The notes under the pieces: model-generated
Told to the model about the DNA's origin: nothing
Seen by the model: only the letters and a program-made list of their open reading frames with translations
The model's database searches: none
Position numbers and translations under genes: made by a program
Shown here: piece after piece, positions 14,291 through 27,200 of the stretch
Position numbering within the stretch: the first letter of the stretch is position 1
Layout: the number at the start of each line of letters is the position of its first letter
DNA from: Pegea sp. RAD2-039
Lineage: Eukaryota; Chordata; Thaliacea; Salpida; Salpidae
Assembly: GCA_034620365.1 (NCBI GenBank)
Contig: JAQGEQ010000339.1
Span: forward strand, 744,001-808,000
Length of the DNA stretch: 64,000 bases
Direction: 5' to 3'

Positions 14291-15709
14291 TGAATAATAA
14301 TAAAAAAACAGCTTATTATCAATTATAAATTATTTGATGACTGTAGAAGAAATACAAATTAAAGATATTGATAATTAGTTTTTGTTTAGGGTACTCGCAC
14401 TAACATTAGACCAAGCACTCTATTACATTTTCAGCAACCAAATCATTATTGATTTCGACCACCAAGTGAAATATTTTTGCGCGAGGTTAATGTTTTTTGA
14501 CTTAAAAATGTGCTCGAGTATTTTTTACAAAATTATAATTCAGAAATCCAAACCAACTTGAGTAGGCTTAATAAGAACTTCAAACCATAATCATGGCTTA
14601 TAAATCTTTTCAGGCAGCTTTGTCTAAACAATCAAAAGTTCGCTTGAATTACATAAATAACTTAAAAATATAAATTGAATGATAGGTAGTCTAATTAACC
14701 ATAATGAAACATAACCGGGTGCTCATATGGTTGCGGTGCACCCGTCTAGTAGCATAAGAGCTTTGGGTTGTACATCAGATGACTGCTATAAATCCAACGT
14801 AGAGAACAAATTATTTTATAAAAAGCTATTAAGGCTCTAAGACTAGGTTAATATGACTAGAACAATACTATATTTCTACCTCATGTGCGCTCTTAAGATT
14901 ATTTGATTAGCTGTTTATACTTTACATTAGAGTATAAGTATCGTCTGGAACATTCGATAATATTCGGGAAATATTTTATCTGGTTTTTATTACTGAAAGT
15001 AGCATAAGCTCAAAAAATATCAATCTGCATGGTATTATAAGTACAGCTTATAAAAAACTCTTTAATTAAACTTCCTTACTGTAGTTTAAGTTAAATAAAA
15101 GAATTATTTTTGTGTGATAAATGGGCGAAACTGCAATATTTACTATATTTTTACATCAGCTGGTAAACTATCACGTTTTATTTACGTTTTAAATTTAGTT
15201 TCAGCATTTCGACTAAAATTTATTTTAATACATTTGCGAAACATAAAATTGTTAAATAAATTATTACTATAAGAAGTTTATGTTATTTTGTAATTATTTA
15301 ATCTCTAAATTTTCTGAATAGTTTTCCTAGTACACTTTTATTGATTATTGTGTGCAAGCAATATTAATTTAATTTAGCAATCTTTATAACTATTTAACAG
15401 TAATACTTTTTTACTATTGGTTTTCAATGATGGTATGATTATTATGCTTTGATTATTTATGAAGTTAATTAAAGTAAATACATTCTGTTCATTTCTTCTT
15501 CTTTTTAGATTGTTTACGTTTATAATTTTATTACTTTTTTATTTATTTTCGTTTACTTTTCTTTATTGCCAAGACATACATCAATCTTTTTTACTTAACT
15601 GATTTGCAAAATTACTTTTTTAACTTTACTTTTATAATTACTAACTTAATTACCATACTTAGATTGAGAATTTTGGTAATTTGTTTGATACATATTGAAG
15701 TTATCTATT
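14290..15709. other. Intergenic; nothing recognised except a GC-rich hairpin
   Basis: AT-rich spacer between the LINE fragment and the START-domain gene. It contains only the hairpin at 14,716-14,744 listed separately. The promoter of the START gene presumably lies in the T-rich last 250 bases, but no defined element can be pointed out. Confidence 0.5.
14716..14744. repeat. GC-rich inverted repeat (hairpin)
   Basis: CGGGTGC at 14716-14722 is followed after 15 bases by its exact reverse complement GCACCCG at 14738-14744. The 7-bp GC-rich stem stands out in AT-rich surroundings. A further imperfect pairing (TGGGTT / AATCCA) follows near 14,763-14,802. It could be the relic of a tRNA-derived SINE or a non-coding RNA; no intact tRNA can be folded from it. 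Confidence 0.35.
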
Positions 15710-18243
15710 ATGGTTAGTTCTGTTGATTATAACTCATTAGCAAATGAACTTGAAAGTTCAGTTATGAAAATTGTCAGTGAAGGGCAATGGACACCAATGA
15801 AAACTAAGGTTAGTCCAATTTTTATTTACTAAAGATATGAAATGATAAATGAATTTATAATATGGAATAATTCATTAAAATCTTTTTAATAATTATTTTA
15901 AATAAGATATCAAATGATTAACTACTAAAAATAATGGAAATTTAATATTTTGAACTTATTTTATTTGAAAGACTTAATATTGATATACAATTATAGAAAG
16001 GAATTGAAATAAGCTATAAACAATCCTCTAACTTTGAAGGAAACATGTAAGTCTTGTACATTTTGTTTTGACTTTGTTGCATAAAAATTAATTCAAATCT
16101 TTTGAACAATTAAGTTTCTTATTGATTTGTATTTTATGAGAAATATTATTAAAAATAGTCATAAATATCAACATGAAACTATATTTTATATTTATTTTAT
16201 TTCTTGATCAATTTCTACAAAGGTATAAGTTTGTAACACATTTGGACATTGCTTCTAAACATGTTTTTGCGGTGATGAAGCCACCATCAACAACTGCTGA
16301 AAAGATGTCTTGGGACACAAGCATTGCTCATTATGAAAAAATCAAATCCATTTCTGAAGTTGGTAGCAACTTTTAGCTTTGTTTAATTAACTTTATTTGT
16401 TTATTTATTCCTTATCTACAAAATAGGAAGCTTAGTTTAACTTATTTCTGCTACTTATTGTAAGCTTTATAACAATTATAACTTCAATAAATCTTTTTTA
16501 TCTATAACGGGGTCAGAAAATATTAGAAAAATACCAAAATAACAAATTTGCTACTATAATAGAAACTCCTAATAAATCACTTTAACAATTAATCATTAAT
16601 GCTTAAAGCTTAAACAAAATAATTTAAACTTGAAACTTATCTAGTAGATATTTGGTAGCTTAAGTTTTTTTTAGTTTCGTTTTCAAATACAAAAAAGGGA
16701 ACATATTTGTAAGCGATTTAGAAAGGTCATCAAATTATATTAATTTTAAATGAATAGTTAGAACCAGCTTTAAAGATATTATTAGAAATGAAATTATTCA
16801 TAGAAATTGCTCAATTTTTCAAGTAATCAGAACATTTAATATTTGTTTTGTACTCTCTTGTAAATTTACTTAACTTTGTTCAAACGTAGCAAGTTTGTAT
16901 TTATATAACCTCTAATGTTATTTTCAAAATAATTATGCAATTCAATTAATTAGTGACTTTATCATGTAAATCGAAATAAATTTCCAGAAAATAACTGAAG
17001 TTAATTTATCAGTAAATTGTAGTAAACTGTCATAAAATCACTTGATACATAAAAAATTATAAATCAAATATTCACATCCAGTAAATGCCTTATACATTAA
17101 ACATTTTCATTCAATCAATATTTAATTTTAAAGGATTTAATGATTGCAAGGATATTAACAAAATCAGCTCTTTTTGGAGTAATTTCTCCAAGAGAGTTTA
17201 TTGATATTTTCTACACCAAGAGCTATCCTAATTTCCTTTCCAGGCCAAGTAAACAAATTATAAGTCTAATTAACTTCATTTTTTGTGCTAATTTCATTTT
17301 TTCAGATTATGGAAAAACAAATTGGATATTCGGTAAATATTTGAACATTTGGATTCTTGTTTTTCAAGCTTATAAACATCTAATGTCTGATTCCTGATTT
17401 TAATTGATTATCTTGATAAGCTTACAGACCAATTTCAAACATTCTAAAAAATATTTTTATTTTACATTTTCAAGTAATAATGTACAATTTTAAGAACTTG
17501 ATGCAATATGAGCGTTTCGTAAACTAAACTCAAAAAACTAAATTAACTTTTAAACTCTTTTGTTAGAAGAGAAAACTAGTCCTTAATTTTGTAATTATCT
17601 TAATATTACGATCATACAAATTTGTCTACAGCTGTAAGTGTATCTGATGCACGTTTTCCAGTCACAGAGAATTATGTAAGAGCTACAAATCATCCTTTAG
17701 GATATGCTATCTCTGAAGATATAAGGTTTATAGTTTCGTTTGCAAGCTCAACAAATTTAAAAACTATTTTAATATAAGTTTTCAAATCAAAATTCAATCA
17801 TTTAGTTGAAAAAGTTCAGATTTATCTGAAAAACCAAGTTTTGTTGGTACAATTTTTTTTTAATAAATCCACAATACAAATGTGATTCTAACTAAAACAA
17901 CACAGAACTAAATAGTTGTAAAGTTTGATCAATTTTCAATTATTCTGGATATTTCATTATTATAAGAAATATCTCATCCGTAAAATGCTCTGGTATAAGT
18001 TTAATATTTTTATGCTTCATTGAAGTATTATTTACCATCTAAACTTCATACGTTTATAAATTCTTATAAATGAATAACTAATGTTTTGTGTCTAGGAATC
18101 CTAATAAATCCTATTTAGAGATGTATGTAAACACAGATGTTGGAGGAATGATTCCGACTTCTTTAGTTGAAAAAGCGCTACCATCACAACAAATAGAATA
18201 TATCGAATCAATTTTCCGTGAAGCAAAAAGAAGAATCTCTTAG
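15710..18243 (+). CDS. START-domain lipid-transfer protein, STARD4/5/6 group
   Basis: Six exons joined in frame by GT-AG splice sites: 15710-15808, 15997-16046, 16223-16358, 17134-17248, 17632-17725 and 18096-18243. They give 213 aa, close to the length of vertebrate STARD4 and STARD5 (just over 200 aa), so the START domain makes up the whole protein. Landmarks are the N-terminal W27, then a G-N-[LM]-Y-like turn, VMKP, W.......YE.I..I, the core 'ISPREFIDI', 'NYVRATNHPLGY' and the C-terminal 'NTDVGGMIPTSLVEKAL' helix; all match the STARD4/5 pattern in order. There is no signal peptide or membrane segment, so it should be cytosolic. The family moves cholesterol, oxysterols or bile acids between membranes; the ligand cannot be read from the sequence. 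The third and fifth donor sites (GTTGGT, GTTTAT) are weak but are the only ones that keep frame and homology. Confidence 0.9.
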
Positions 18244-18639
18244 TTACTTCAGTTATTTTAGTCTGACTGACTTTATTTTAGTATAGAATGTTTGGTTTGT
18301 TGGGTTGGCTCAAAGGATTGTATTGCTAGAATAGATATACAAGTTTGAAATTATGAATATGCAATCATTTAAATCTGAAAAAGATTTTTCCAAATTTATT
18401 TTTTAATTTTATTTTTATTCTACTTTTTGAAGTATTTTTTCTTTCTTCAACCTATATATATAGAAATCGTTCCAACCACTTTTATTATTTTTCACTAATT
18501 TGAATTTAAATTTGCAATTAATAGTTAAACATCTTTTCTTACAAAATTTTCTATTTTGTTTAACTCTGGTTTAATGAATATCTAATTAAAATATAATAAA
18601 TTGTTTTAAACAAAACATTTCACTAAAAACCTGTTTCAC

Positions 18640-19570
18640 ATTTTTTTATTTATTACTTTAAACGCGGAGGTGCCTGAAGATAACATCTCTTGCTAACAGA
18701 CATTATCACAAATAATATTTATAATAATACCTAAAAATAATAATACCTATTATATAGAATTAGGATACAAGTATAGAAAGGAAAATATGTAACGCATGGC
18801 ATTTCTGTAGTCCGTATGCAGTACAACAGTGAATAATTACATAGAATGTTGAATATATCAAATTCAAAAAGATTATGGTTTATAAATGACAATTTTGTGA
18901 ATATACTTTGGTATAATAGTGATAGTATCTATATATAGTTTTGGCAATTTTGAAACGGTTCAAATTTTCTGCTTGAACAACGCAGGTAATTCTGATATGA
19001 CAATGTCTGGTGGCAGCTGGTTCCATGTACTAATTGTGCGGTATGAGAAAAATTCGCTCTGATTAATGTACCAGGTGATATGGGCTTATTAAGGTGTATT
19101 GTGTTTCGTCTGAGCTGATATAACTTGAAGGACTAATGGAAAACAAAGCACCGTATTTAAGGTCAATTAAATTGTGGATAATCTTAAAAATAAGAATTAA
19201 GTCGTGTTTAATCCGTCAAATTTCCAAAGTATCTAAATTGAAGAAGCTCAGACGATGTTTATAACTATCATATTTAATATTAAGTTTCCTGCATACCAAT
19301 CTCGTAAATGTGGCCTGAACAGATTCGATTTTGTTGATATCACTAACTTGATATGGCATTCATGCACTGACATTGTATTCAAGAATTAGACATATGGGTC
19401 TTTAAAGTAAGGTAAACAAGATTGATTGATTTTATAAAGATTTTAAAAGCATAATTGTGCCATTTGAAGTCAGGTTATAGGGTAAAATTTAGGACCGAAG
19501 ATATTTGTGGAATAATAAATCCATTGATACATTTGATTAGAGGAAGTACAGCTGACTAATGAGAGAAAGT
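18640..19570 (-). mobile_element. CR1/L2-type LINE fragment, C-terminal end of ORF2 and 3' end
   Basis: The minus strand encodes the end of a LINE reverse transcriptase with a few stops and a frameshift. Recognisable blocks are 'LILEYNVSA' (19,390-19,360), 'INKIESVQATFTRLVCRKL' (19,340-19,280), 'YKHRLSFFNLDTLEI' (19,265-19,215), 'RIKHDLILIFKII' and 'SYRTISTWNQLPPDIV' (19,050-19,000). These match the C-terminal blocks of CR1-like elements in order. The terminal part (18,640-18,900) matches the 3' ends of the copies at 12,565 and 28,075, including CTTGCTAACAGACATT. The element is 5'-truncated, as usual for LINE insertions. Confidence 0.87.
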
Positions 19571-20843
19571 TTTTAAGAGATTAAATATACTCCAAATATT
19601 TTATTTTATGTTGATTAAAATGAGATGTAGCTCATATTCTAAAAAAATAGTAAGTTTATAAAATGCAATTTTAAAACTCTTGTTAAAAATTCTTTACTTA
19701 ATAAGTTTTCTTAAACAATAAATATTACTTTTTAGTGAAATGTTTACAAAGACTTAAAAACTTAACAACACAGTTTGTTGTTCATTTCAAATGTGCAAAG
19801 TATAAATAGTGATTTGAAAGATTAGAAGGATACTTGTAAATCCTGATAAAAATACTAGGTAAAACATGAAACTTTTTTTCAATAAGACCTTTTAGTAGCA
19901 GAAAGTTTGATTAATTAACTGGCTAAAACTCATACAAACATTTTTAGTCGGTCCTTAGAATAAGTTCTATCTTTTAAATTTGTATTTAACAAGTCGTTAA
20001 AGTCCATTAAAAGGTCTACTTCTTTGATGAAAGATTGACTTCAATCATTTCTATAGATGATATTGTAGTCTAGCTTATAATGTTATACAATTAATTTTAT
20101 TTTTAACTTTGTAACGTGTTAAACTTGTTATCAACTTGTTTTTTATATCAAGATATAATTTAATCTTTGAATAATTATTTTAGAACAAGTTTATAGCCTG
20201 AAGCTACAAGAAGTTAGAACCACAAACTGCTTATTTGCAATTCTTTGTGATGAAAACAATAATTTTGAAATATTTATCACAGCTTCACAATGATAACAAC
20301 GGTTCTTTTATAAAGCTTTCAATTAAATAAGAAAATAGAATTGTTTTCTAAAGTTGTGTTTAGCTAAAATAAATTTTATAAGCATTTATTTCAACTCAAT
20401 CATTTTTGCAGGTTTACATTAAGATAAAACCTTTAAAAATTTCCAAATAAAGGGAATTTTTCAAACATCATTATGGTCTGATACAGCAAATAAATGATAT
20501 CATTTGTACCTTATGATGACACTATTGCTTAATGCACTTGTTTAAAAACATTTGAAGAAGTTATTAAAACTCATTTAGTTTTTATAAAAATAAACATTCA
20601 AAGATTTAATCAAAAAAAATAAATTTGAAAGAATTTGTCGCCTCTGTAAAAATAAAAGTGATATACAAAGAAAAAGAAGGTTAATTGGAAAGGCTGACTA
20701 CCCGCAAATTCTTATAAAAATTTTTATCAAATCATTAAGTATATATTTATACATTTCTTCTACAGTCTGACATAGTCAAAAAACCAAAACAACTGATTAA
20801 AATTTCCTTGAGTCATTAAAATCTTGACTAATTGGGCCACATG
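19570..20843. other. Intergenic; nothing recognised
   Basis: AT-rich spacer between a LINE fragment and the 3' end of the IRF gene. The right part should hold the IRF 3' untranslated region; several AATAAA-like strings occur but none can be singled out. Confidence 0.5.
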
Positions 20844-23800
20844 TTACAAACTGTCCAGTCTAATTGAGTTGACAAATGCTTTGGCAAGCCATCTAGCTTC
20901 ATGGTCGCTAGAATTCATATCCGAGATACAAACCTATTAAACAAAATGATGTTATTGATTAACTGGAGGAAGTATAAAGTACAGACGCCTGTTGCAATTG
21001 GTTTTTTCCGCTTTTAAAGAAATAAACAACTTGGTTGGGCGAAAGTTTAAGTTAGTTAAAGAAATTGTGGAACGCTTTAACATCAGTTAATTAGCATAAA
21101 AAATGCTTACTCCATCTCTATCAAGCACTGAGTCTAGGACAAAGCGTGCTCGTTCAACTGTGACCGACATTGACACGATGACATTGTTGAGGTCATCTAC
21201 TTGTTCAGCTACTTTCTGACCAAGTGCAAATGAAATGGAAGGGGTTGGAAACTGCTGTGATTGGTCTCTAATGCACTGATCGAGTTGCTGGCAAAAAATT
21301 TCAGCGCTGAACACTCGTATAGACTGCAAAAGATGAAGTGAAAAGCCGAAAGTTAATTTTTATCAGCTGAGAACCTGTAAGCGAGTCAAGCTTCTTGGGA
21401 AACAGTTTATTGGGGAGGACTTTTTGTTGAAAGGGAATATCTAAAATTGTAACAAGTCAGAATCTGTTGAAAACAAATAGAACTCCTTGTGAACGATTTG
21501 GGGATTACCCGAGTTTGACACAATCGCAAAGCCATGACATCCGGGATACCGCGAAAGAACCGGGAGTCTTTCCACTCCATCCATAAGATCATACCTCGCT
21601 CCATATTTGAAAGAATTGTTGAAGTCTTTTGTAGTTGAACTTTACTCCTCATCAACGATCCTGGATCTGGGAGCTTTTCAAAGACATTTTAATCGACTGA
21701 CGTAAACTTCTTGAACATTCAAAGCTCACTCGGATTTGTTGGAGACATCCAGGTCCAAAGAGTTCATCAGGATTGCGACGACATGATTCGGTGATCTGGG
21801 TCAAATGATCAGGTTCAAGAAGTGAGCTGATATCATGAACGTTGTTTCCAGAGAAGATACGGCATCCCGATGTATTAGTGACGTTCATCTGGGGACTTGA
21901 GGCCGCTTCCAGGTTACGAAAGCGGACCTTAACTGAGAGTTGACACTCGTTCGGGTAAGTGTCCAGAGGTTGGTTTGGAATATGGTCAGCAGTCTGCATA
22001 TCATTCGTGACGTCATTGACACGTGACTGACCGATTAGTGGTTCCATGGCAGGTTCAGACATTTGATTAACAAAAGGAAGATTTTGGGGGTCTGGAGAAG
22101 TCTGTATGATTTGACATCATTAGTTTGATTTAAGAACATCAGAAGTCTGATAACTGACTTGAACTACTCCATTCATCAATTCATTGAGGAATTCATCATC
22201 AACTACTGAGTAGTCAGAAAGAGGTTGGTGTTGCGTATTTGTGTAAGAAGTTTGCAAGATGTTAACATCATCATTGGTGACGTCACCAATATATTGACTT
22301 GTTTGGAGGTCATTACAGATAGGTGAAGAGCTAGAGATATCTCCAGGATTCATTTCTGTTATTGTTGCTTCTTCGTTTCGCTTATCTAAATTAGAAAAGA
22401 GTTTAAACTAATTACTGTTGTTGATGTGGATGCAATAACCAATAAAGTTTTGAAATAAATAAATTTAAAATCAGCTTCATTAAAATTGACTGACGAAAAA
22501 TTAAATGGAGATTAACCAATCAAAAATTAGAATAATTTACTGAAATATTTTTACAATTTAAAAAGTTGTAAACAAATTTCATAAAAAATCAATTGAAGCA
22601 ATTAATTTACTGAGAGTTTCGTGGTTAGTTGTAAGAAAGTCATGATTTCTCGGACTAATTGTGTAATAGCTGTAGTTGTTGTTGACTGGACTATCGGAAT
22701 AACTATTCAAAGCACTCTGGTTGTTGATTGGGCTGTTTGTAGAGCTAATACTACCAGGACTGGCTGTGTACCCATTTAAGCTTGGACTATAAGTGTATGA
22801 AGTGAGGTTACTGCTTCCAGCAGAACTATTTCTTTTTCTTGGAGTTTCTGTGAACAAAATTTGATTAATTTAAATATAAAACCAAAAGTTCAAACTTTAA
22901 TAGTAGCCTTATGAATCATGATTCAAAAGCTTATTTTGATTATCGTTGACGAGTATATATACGTTTAAATAAAGAGATGCATCTGGGTATTACCCAGCAG
23001 CAAAAATCATTTCTCTACTTACAATAGGTTTAAGACCGGAAATAACCGTAGACAATCAGAGAAGATACTTCGAGAGATAGCATTAGTTAGAGCAATAAAT
23101 GATTTTAAATTTAATCTCTGCTGACGTTTACAGCTTTACATTTTCTTTATATAGCTTCGTTTGAAGAAATTTTATGAATAAAGTTTAAACTCAGTAAGTT
23201 CATGAGCGGTTTTAGTAGTTATTTTTATCCTTTTTCTATTCTAAAAGTATTTGAATACTTTTTAGAGGTAAACGAAGTTTTGAGTTTGGAATAATATTAG
23301 ATTTTGCGGGTGTTACTCACCCTGAAATTGTTTTATGGAATTAGTTTCATTATTCGAAAGTAATCATTAGACAAGTCTGATGAATAAACTTCAGATTAAT
23401 ATTTTTCAGTCAGTTCTTATTTAACATATGCCTTTGCTTTCTTAGCTGATAAACACTTTCACTTCATGTATAGAATGACCTTAAAACCAACTTTAGGAAT
23501 AAATTTAGGAAATTTTTAAATTCCGAGTTAATTGAGTTAAATTGTTTTTTATAAAGAAAGTTAAAATATATTAAAATTTTGTGTCTGGAAACTCAATTTC
23601 ACATTTGTACGTATATAAACAAACAGCAATTTATTTCAACAAGTTTATCTAGCAATTGAATAAGTTTTCCTCGTTTTCAGTAAACTACTTATTTGTATTT
23701 TTGTGTTAAGAGCATTTAAAGCTAATTGCGTAAATTAAACTGCTCCAAAATTTTGATAATAAGTAAAAAAATATATCTGAGCCTATTGATAAATATTTCA

Positions 23801-24214
23801 AAGATCAATCTCTTTCTTCTTACTGACCTACTAATTCAAAAACTTTTCCACCTTCTTGATGAATGTCATTACGTGGCTCTAGGCCGTTTGCTCTTTGCAA
23901 GGCATTTCGAAAGCGATGTTTTTGGCAGGTTGGAGCTTCTTTTGTCTGAGCTAATACACTGCTACTACCACGTTTACGAAAAGATAGAATTGCCCACTCC
24001 TAAATTAAATAGTTTATGTTATAAAAATGAGTTTAGACAAGTATTTGTGTACCTTAAACATCCCAAATTCATGTGGAAGTTCTTCGTTGGGCTTAGGTGC
24101 ATTAGGCCAAGGAATATAAATCAAAGTTTGTTCCTGATTCAGAAATCTTAGTCCATACATTCCTTTTACACATCTTGTTCTTAAAAATTCAGCTAGTTTC
24201 TGAGGTTCTTCCAT
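20844..24214 (-). CDS. Interferon regulatory factor (IRF) family transcription factor
   Basis: Nine exons with GT-AG junctions all in phase: 24214-24053, 23999-23828, 22847-22611, 22385-22159, 22101-21730, 21673-21509, 21440-21375, 21323-21111, 20933-20844; about 567 aa. The ATG at 24214 follows an in-frame TAA. Residues 1-111 form an IRF DNA-binding domain: 'GMYGLRFLNQEQTLIYIPW', 'FGMFKEWAI', 'HRFRNALQRANGLEP' and 'GGKVFELV' match the family blocks in order. Residues 112-266 are a Ser/Asn/Tyr-rich linker with repeated Ser-Pro. From about residue 321 to 535 comes the IRF-association domain: 'LSVKVRFRN', 'SGCRIF', 'NPDELFGPGCLQQI', 'ILSNMERGMILWM', 'ALRLCQTR', 'IRVFSAEIF' and 'PTPSISFALGQ'. 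The family acts in the nucleus, usually on GAAA-containing sites, and dimerises through the association domain. Only two of the five classical DNA-binding-domain tryptophans remain. It is clearly an IRF, but not assignable to a vertebrate subtype. Confidence 0.92.
22611..22847 (-). other. IRF linker exon, low-complexity Ser/Asn/Tyr with Ser-Pro motifs
   Basis: This exon of the IRF gene encodes about 79 residues between the DNA-binding and association domains. It contains a short basic start (TPRKRN) and at least five Ser-Pro pairs in the contexts YSP, ASP, NSP, DSP and ISP, set in Ser, Asn and Tyr. Ser-Pro pairs suit proline-directed kinases, and the basic cluster could serve nuclear import. 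Both functions are inference. Confidence 0.6.
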
Positions 24215-27200
24215 TATTTCTGTTGATTAAAATTGACTCATGAATCAAACCAATCAATTGTAATGATATTTTAATTTATTTAAACATTATATTTATTCAG
24301 AAATAGGTGAGTTTTTGAGAAAGTTTGGATTGCAAAAATTGCAAACAAACTTTTTTTGTGAAGTAAATTTTTGTAAAAATATTATAAAAACTGAATTTCA
24401 ATGTTTGCTATTTAATTTATAACTATTTAAGATTTATATTTATCTTTTATTAAAGTTATAAGAAAATTAAATTCTTTCAATCAAATGAAATGTAATAGTA
24501 TAAAATGAAAATTAAATTTTCCAATGTTTGAAAATAGTTGACAACGTTTTTAAAGTCATATGATAGTTACACTTCAAATTTTTTCTTATGATTTTGTTTT
24601 ATGAGTTTAATTTAAGTTAATGGCATACCATAGCAACCTAAAAAATCGAATGCTGTAAATGTTAAGTTTATTCTGAAAGTTATTTAATTCAAACAGCAGA
24701 AGTTATGAAAGTTTACATAAGGAAGTTAAAAAGTTTTCAGATTGAAAATTGTTGCTCAATAATTTCCGTATTATTGCAAATGGTTCATCTGTTCATAACC
24801 ACGAGTTGTTGGTTTATTAGAGAAATTGCAGTTATAAGCTAACTGGTCGTTAGAAAAAATGCTTAGCTTAAAGCTGCTCTGAGTAAATACATATAAAAAT
24901 CAAATGAAAGTAAAGCCTAAAGCAAAATGGGCTGAAATTTTATGCTGAGGTTACAGCTAAGGAAAATTTTATTTACTACGTAGATATGAAAAAAATATGG
25001 CGAGTCATAATTCATTTTTAAAAAGTAATTCAGAAAAAATATTTTCTATTGAACCACGTTTTAGCTTTCCTAATATTGCATCATATTTAACTTCGAATTT
25101 ACATATTGAGATATCATCTATAAATTGCTTGAAACTTATTCATTAGAACTGTTTAAAATCTTTAAGACATTTAAAAACCACTACGTACTTATTTAAAGAG
25201 TTTATTTGTTTTGTAAACTGATTTTGTTTAAGTAAAAATAAAGTTTAATTTAATAAACTATTTCAGCAAGAACATTAAAATAAAACTAAAAATCAACTTA
25301 ATTATCTAAGCCTGAAATAAACTGAGCTGGTAATAAACAATCTTAAAAAAAATAAAACTGACATGACATATTCTAAAACTATGAGCAGTAAAATCACACC
25401 TAAATCTGCAAGCTAATTTTACCTGTAAAAAACATGAAAGCGTCATACCACAGTACTAGAAGCTTTAAATGGTCTACTGAGCTTTCTTCGTTTTCATCAG
25501 AAACAAGTTGAAGGAGAAAATCTCTTAGTTTATTTTCAATAAAAGCTATTTTTCTTTAAAATATAGTTTTTAACCAAATCGCGTACCTCTAATAAGCTCA
25601 TTAGAATTATTTAATCATATAACTTTTTTAAAATATACATATTACATCGTAATTAAGAATTTCGAAATATAAAAAATGTTGAAAGTTATTTCTTGTCATG
25701 ACTTTAACATTTTTTAAAAGAATTTTTGTAAACAATTCTCTACAATTGATTTTAAAGCCTGCAAAAGAAAATCGTTGACAAGTTAAAGAATTTTAATTTT
25801 CTGACATAGTTTTATAATTAAGCATTAATTTAAGATTTGCTGGCAGCAAATTGTAATAACATTTATTATCGAGAAAAGAAAATCCGATTTTGCTATAAGG
25901 CTTTAGAATAAGCTGTAAAGATCTATAACGTTTAGCTTTCTACATATATTGTTTTATGCTTTGTTCGTAGGTATGTTTAAGTTAAACAATAACCATTTTT
26001 TAAATAAAACTTCTTGCTACCCAATTAACTGTGTACATATACAGCTTTTCATAATCATTCACTATAAGATCATTTTTTGAAGCCAAACTTTAATAATAGC
26101 TACTTGCAACTTTAATAATAACTTGTAGGTGGTTCAAGGTAATCTTTAAAAAATGTCAAACTATGAACTAAAGTTGATAAGTAATGAAAATTACTATGAG
26201 TTAACAACTAAAGGTTTCAACAGCTTTTCATTTTCAAAGAAAAAAAGCATTTCAATAATCGCAACGTAATTACTTTGACAGAACAAAATGATGAATAAAG
26301 CTAAATATAGAGATTGGAATAAGAATGTTTTTAACAATGAAAGGGTATCAAGCTAAAAAAAGATAAAAAATTTATGACTAGAAAGAAAGCAATTTTAAAA
26401 TCTGTAAAATCATGATAATCAATACAACAAATTATAAAATTAGTGATAAGGATAAAAAGTTGGTTTATGCAAATGATTTTGAACTGTTTACTTTATAAAA
26501 ATAAATATTTTACTTTTTATCTTTAATTCGATATGGTGTTTTCAATTTTCAAAGTTGGATGTTATTTTATATGTATATTTTATACTAAATAAATTGCCAA
26601 GGGCAAATTTATTTTCTTATTTTTTACATTTCAAATGATACCATTTATTTTCTATCAATAAAAGTTGGACTTTAAGTTTAATGTCATTTAATGGAGCTAT
26701 GATTTAAAGTAAGATATATAAACATTTTCTTTCAAAATAAATTCTTATTTTCTTTTCAAAAAGCTTTTCATTTTTTCCTTTTTACATTCTATATAATAAC
26801 TATTAGTTTTATGGTCAAGTTGGAATAATTTATTTTAGATTTTTTACAAAATCAATGACATTTTTAACCCATCTTTAGTTTATTAATTTGTCCACAAAAT
26901 TTTCATGTAAGATAATAATAAAAAAATAATTATTTTATAACTTATAGTTTTATTTAATGATAACCGACTTGCTAAATTTTTTATACTTATATTCACTATA
27001 GGTCTATAACGCTTAACACTAAATTCGGATTTCCAAATAATATTGAAATTGTTAAAATATGGTTATTAAACTTAACTATCAATAATGCTTGAGTGAACAA
27101 AAAGTAAATAACTATTAAGTAAGTAGTAGTAAAATTACTATAACGTTTTATAATATTTGTTATTGATAAATAACATTTCACATAAATATATGATATGGAA

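Noticed and set aside
23726-24151. 141-codon plus-strand open frame
   Set aside because: It lies antisense to the two IRF DNA-binding-domain exons, which have family homology and matching splice phases on the minus strand.
20844-24214. p53-family or Smad gene as an alternative to IRF
   Set aside because: The association domain is structurally related to Smad MH2, but the N-terminal blocks (IPW, FKEWA, HRFRNAL, KVFELV) and LFGP/RLCQ motifs fit only the IRF family.
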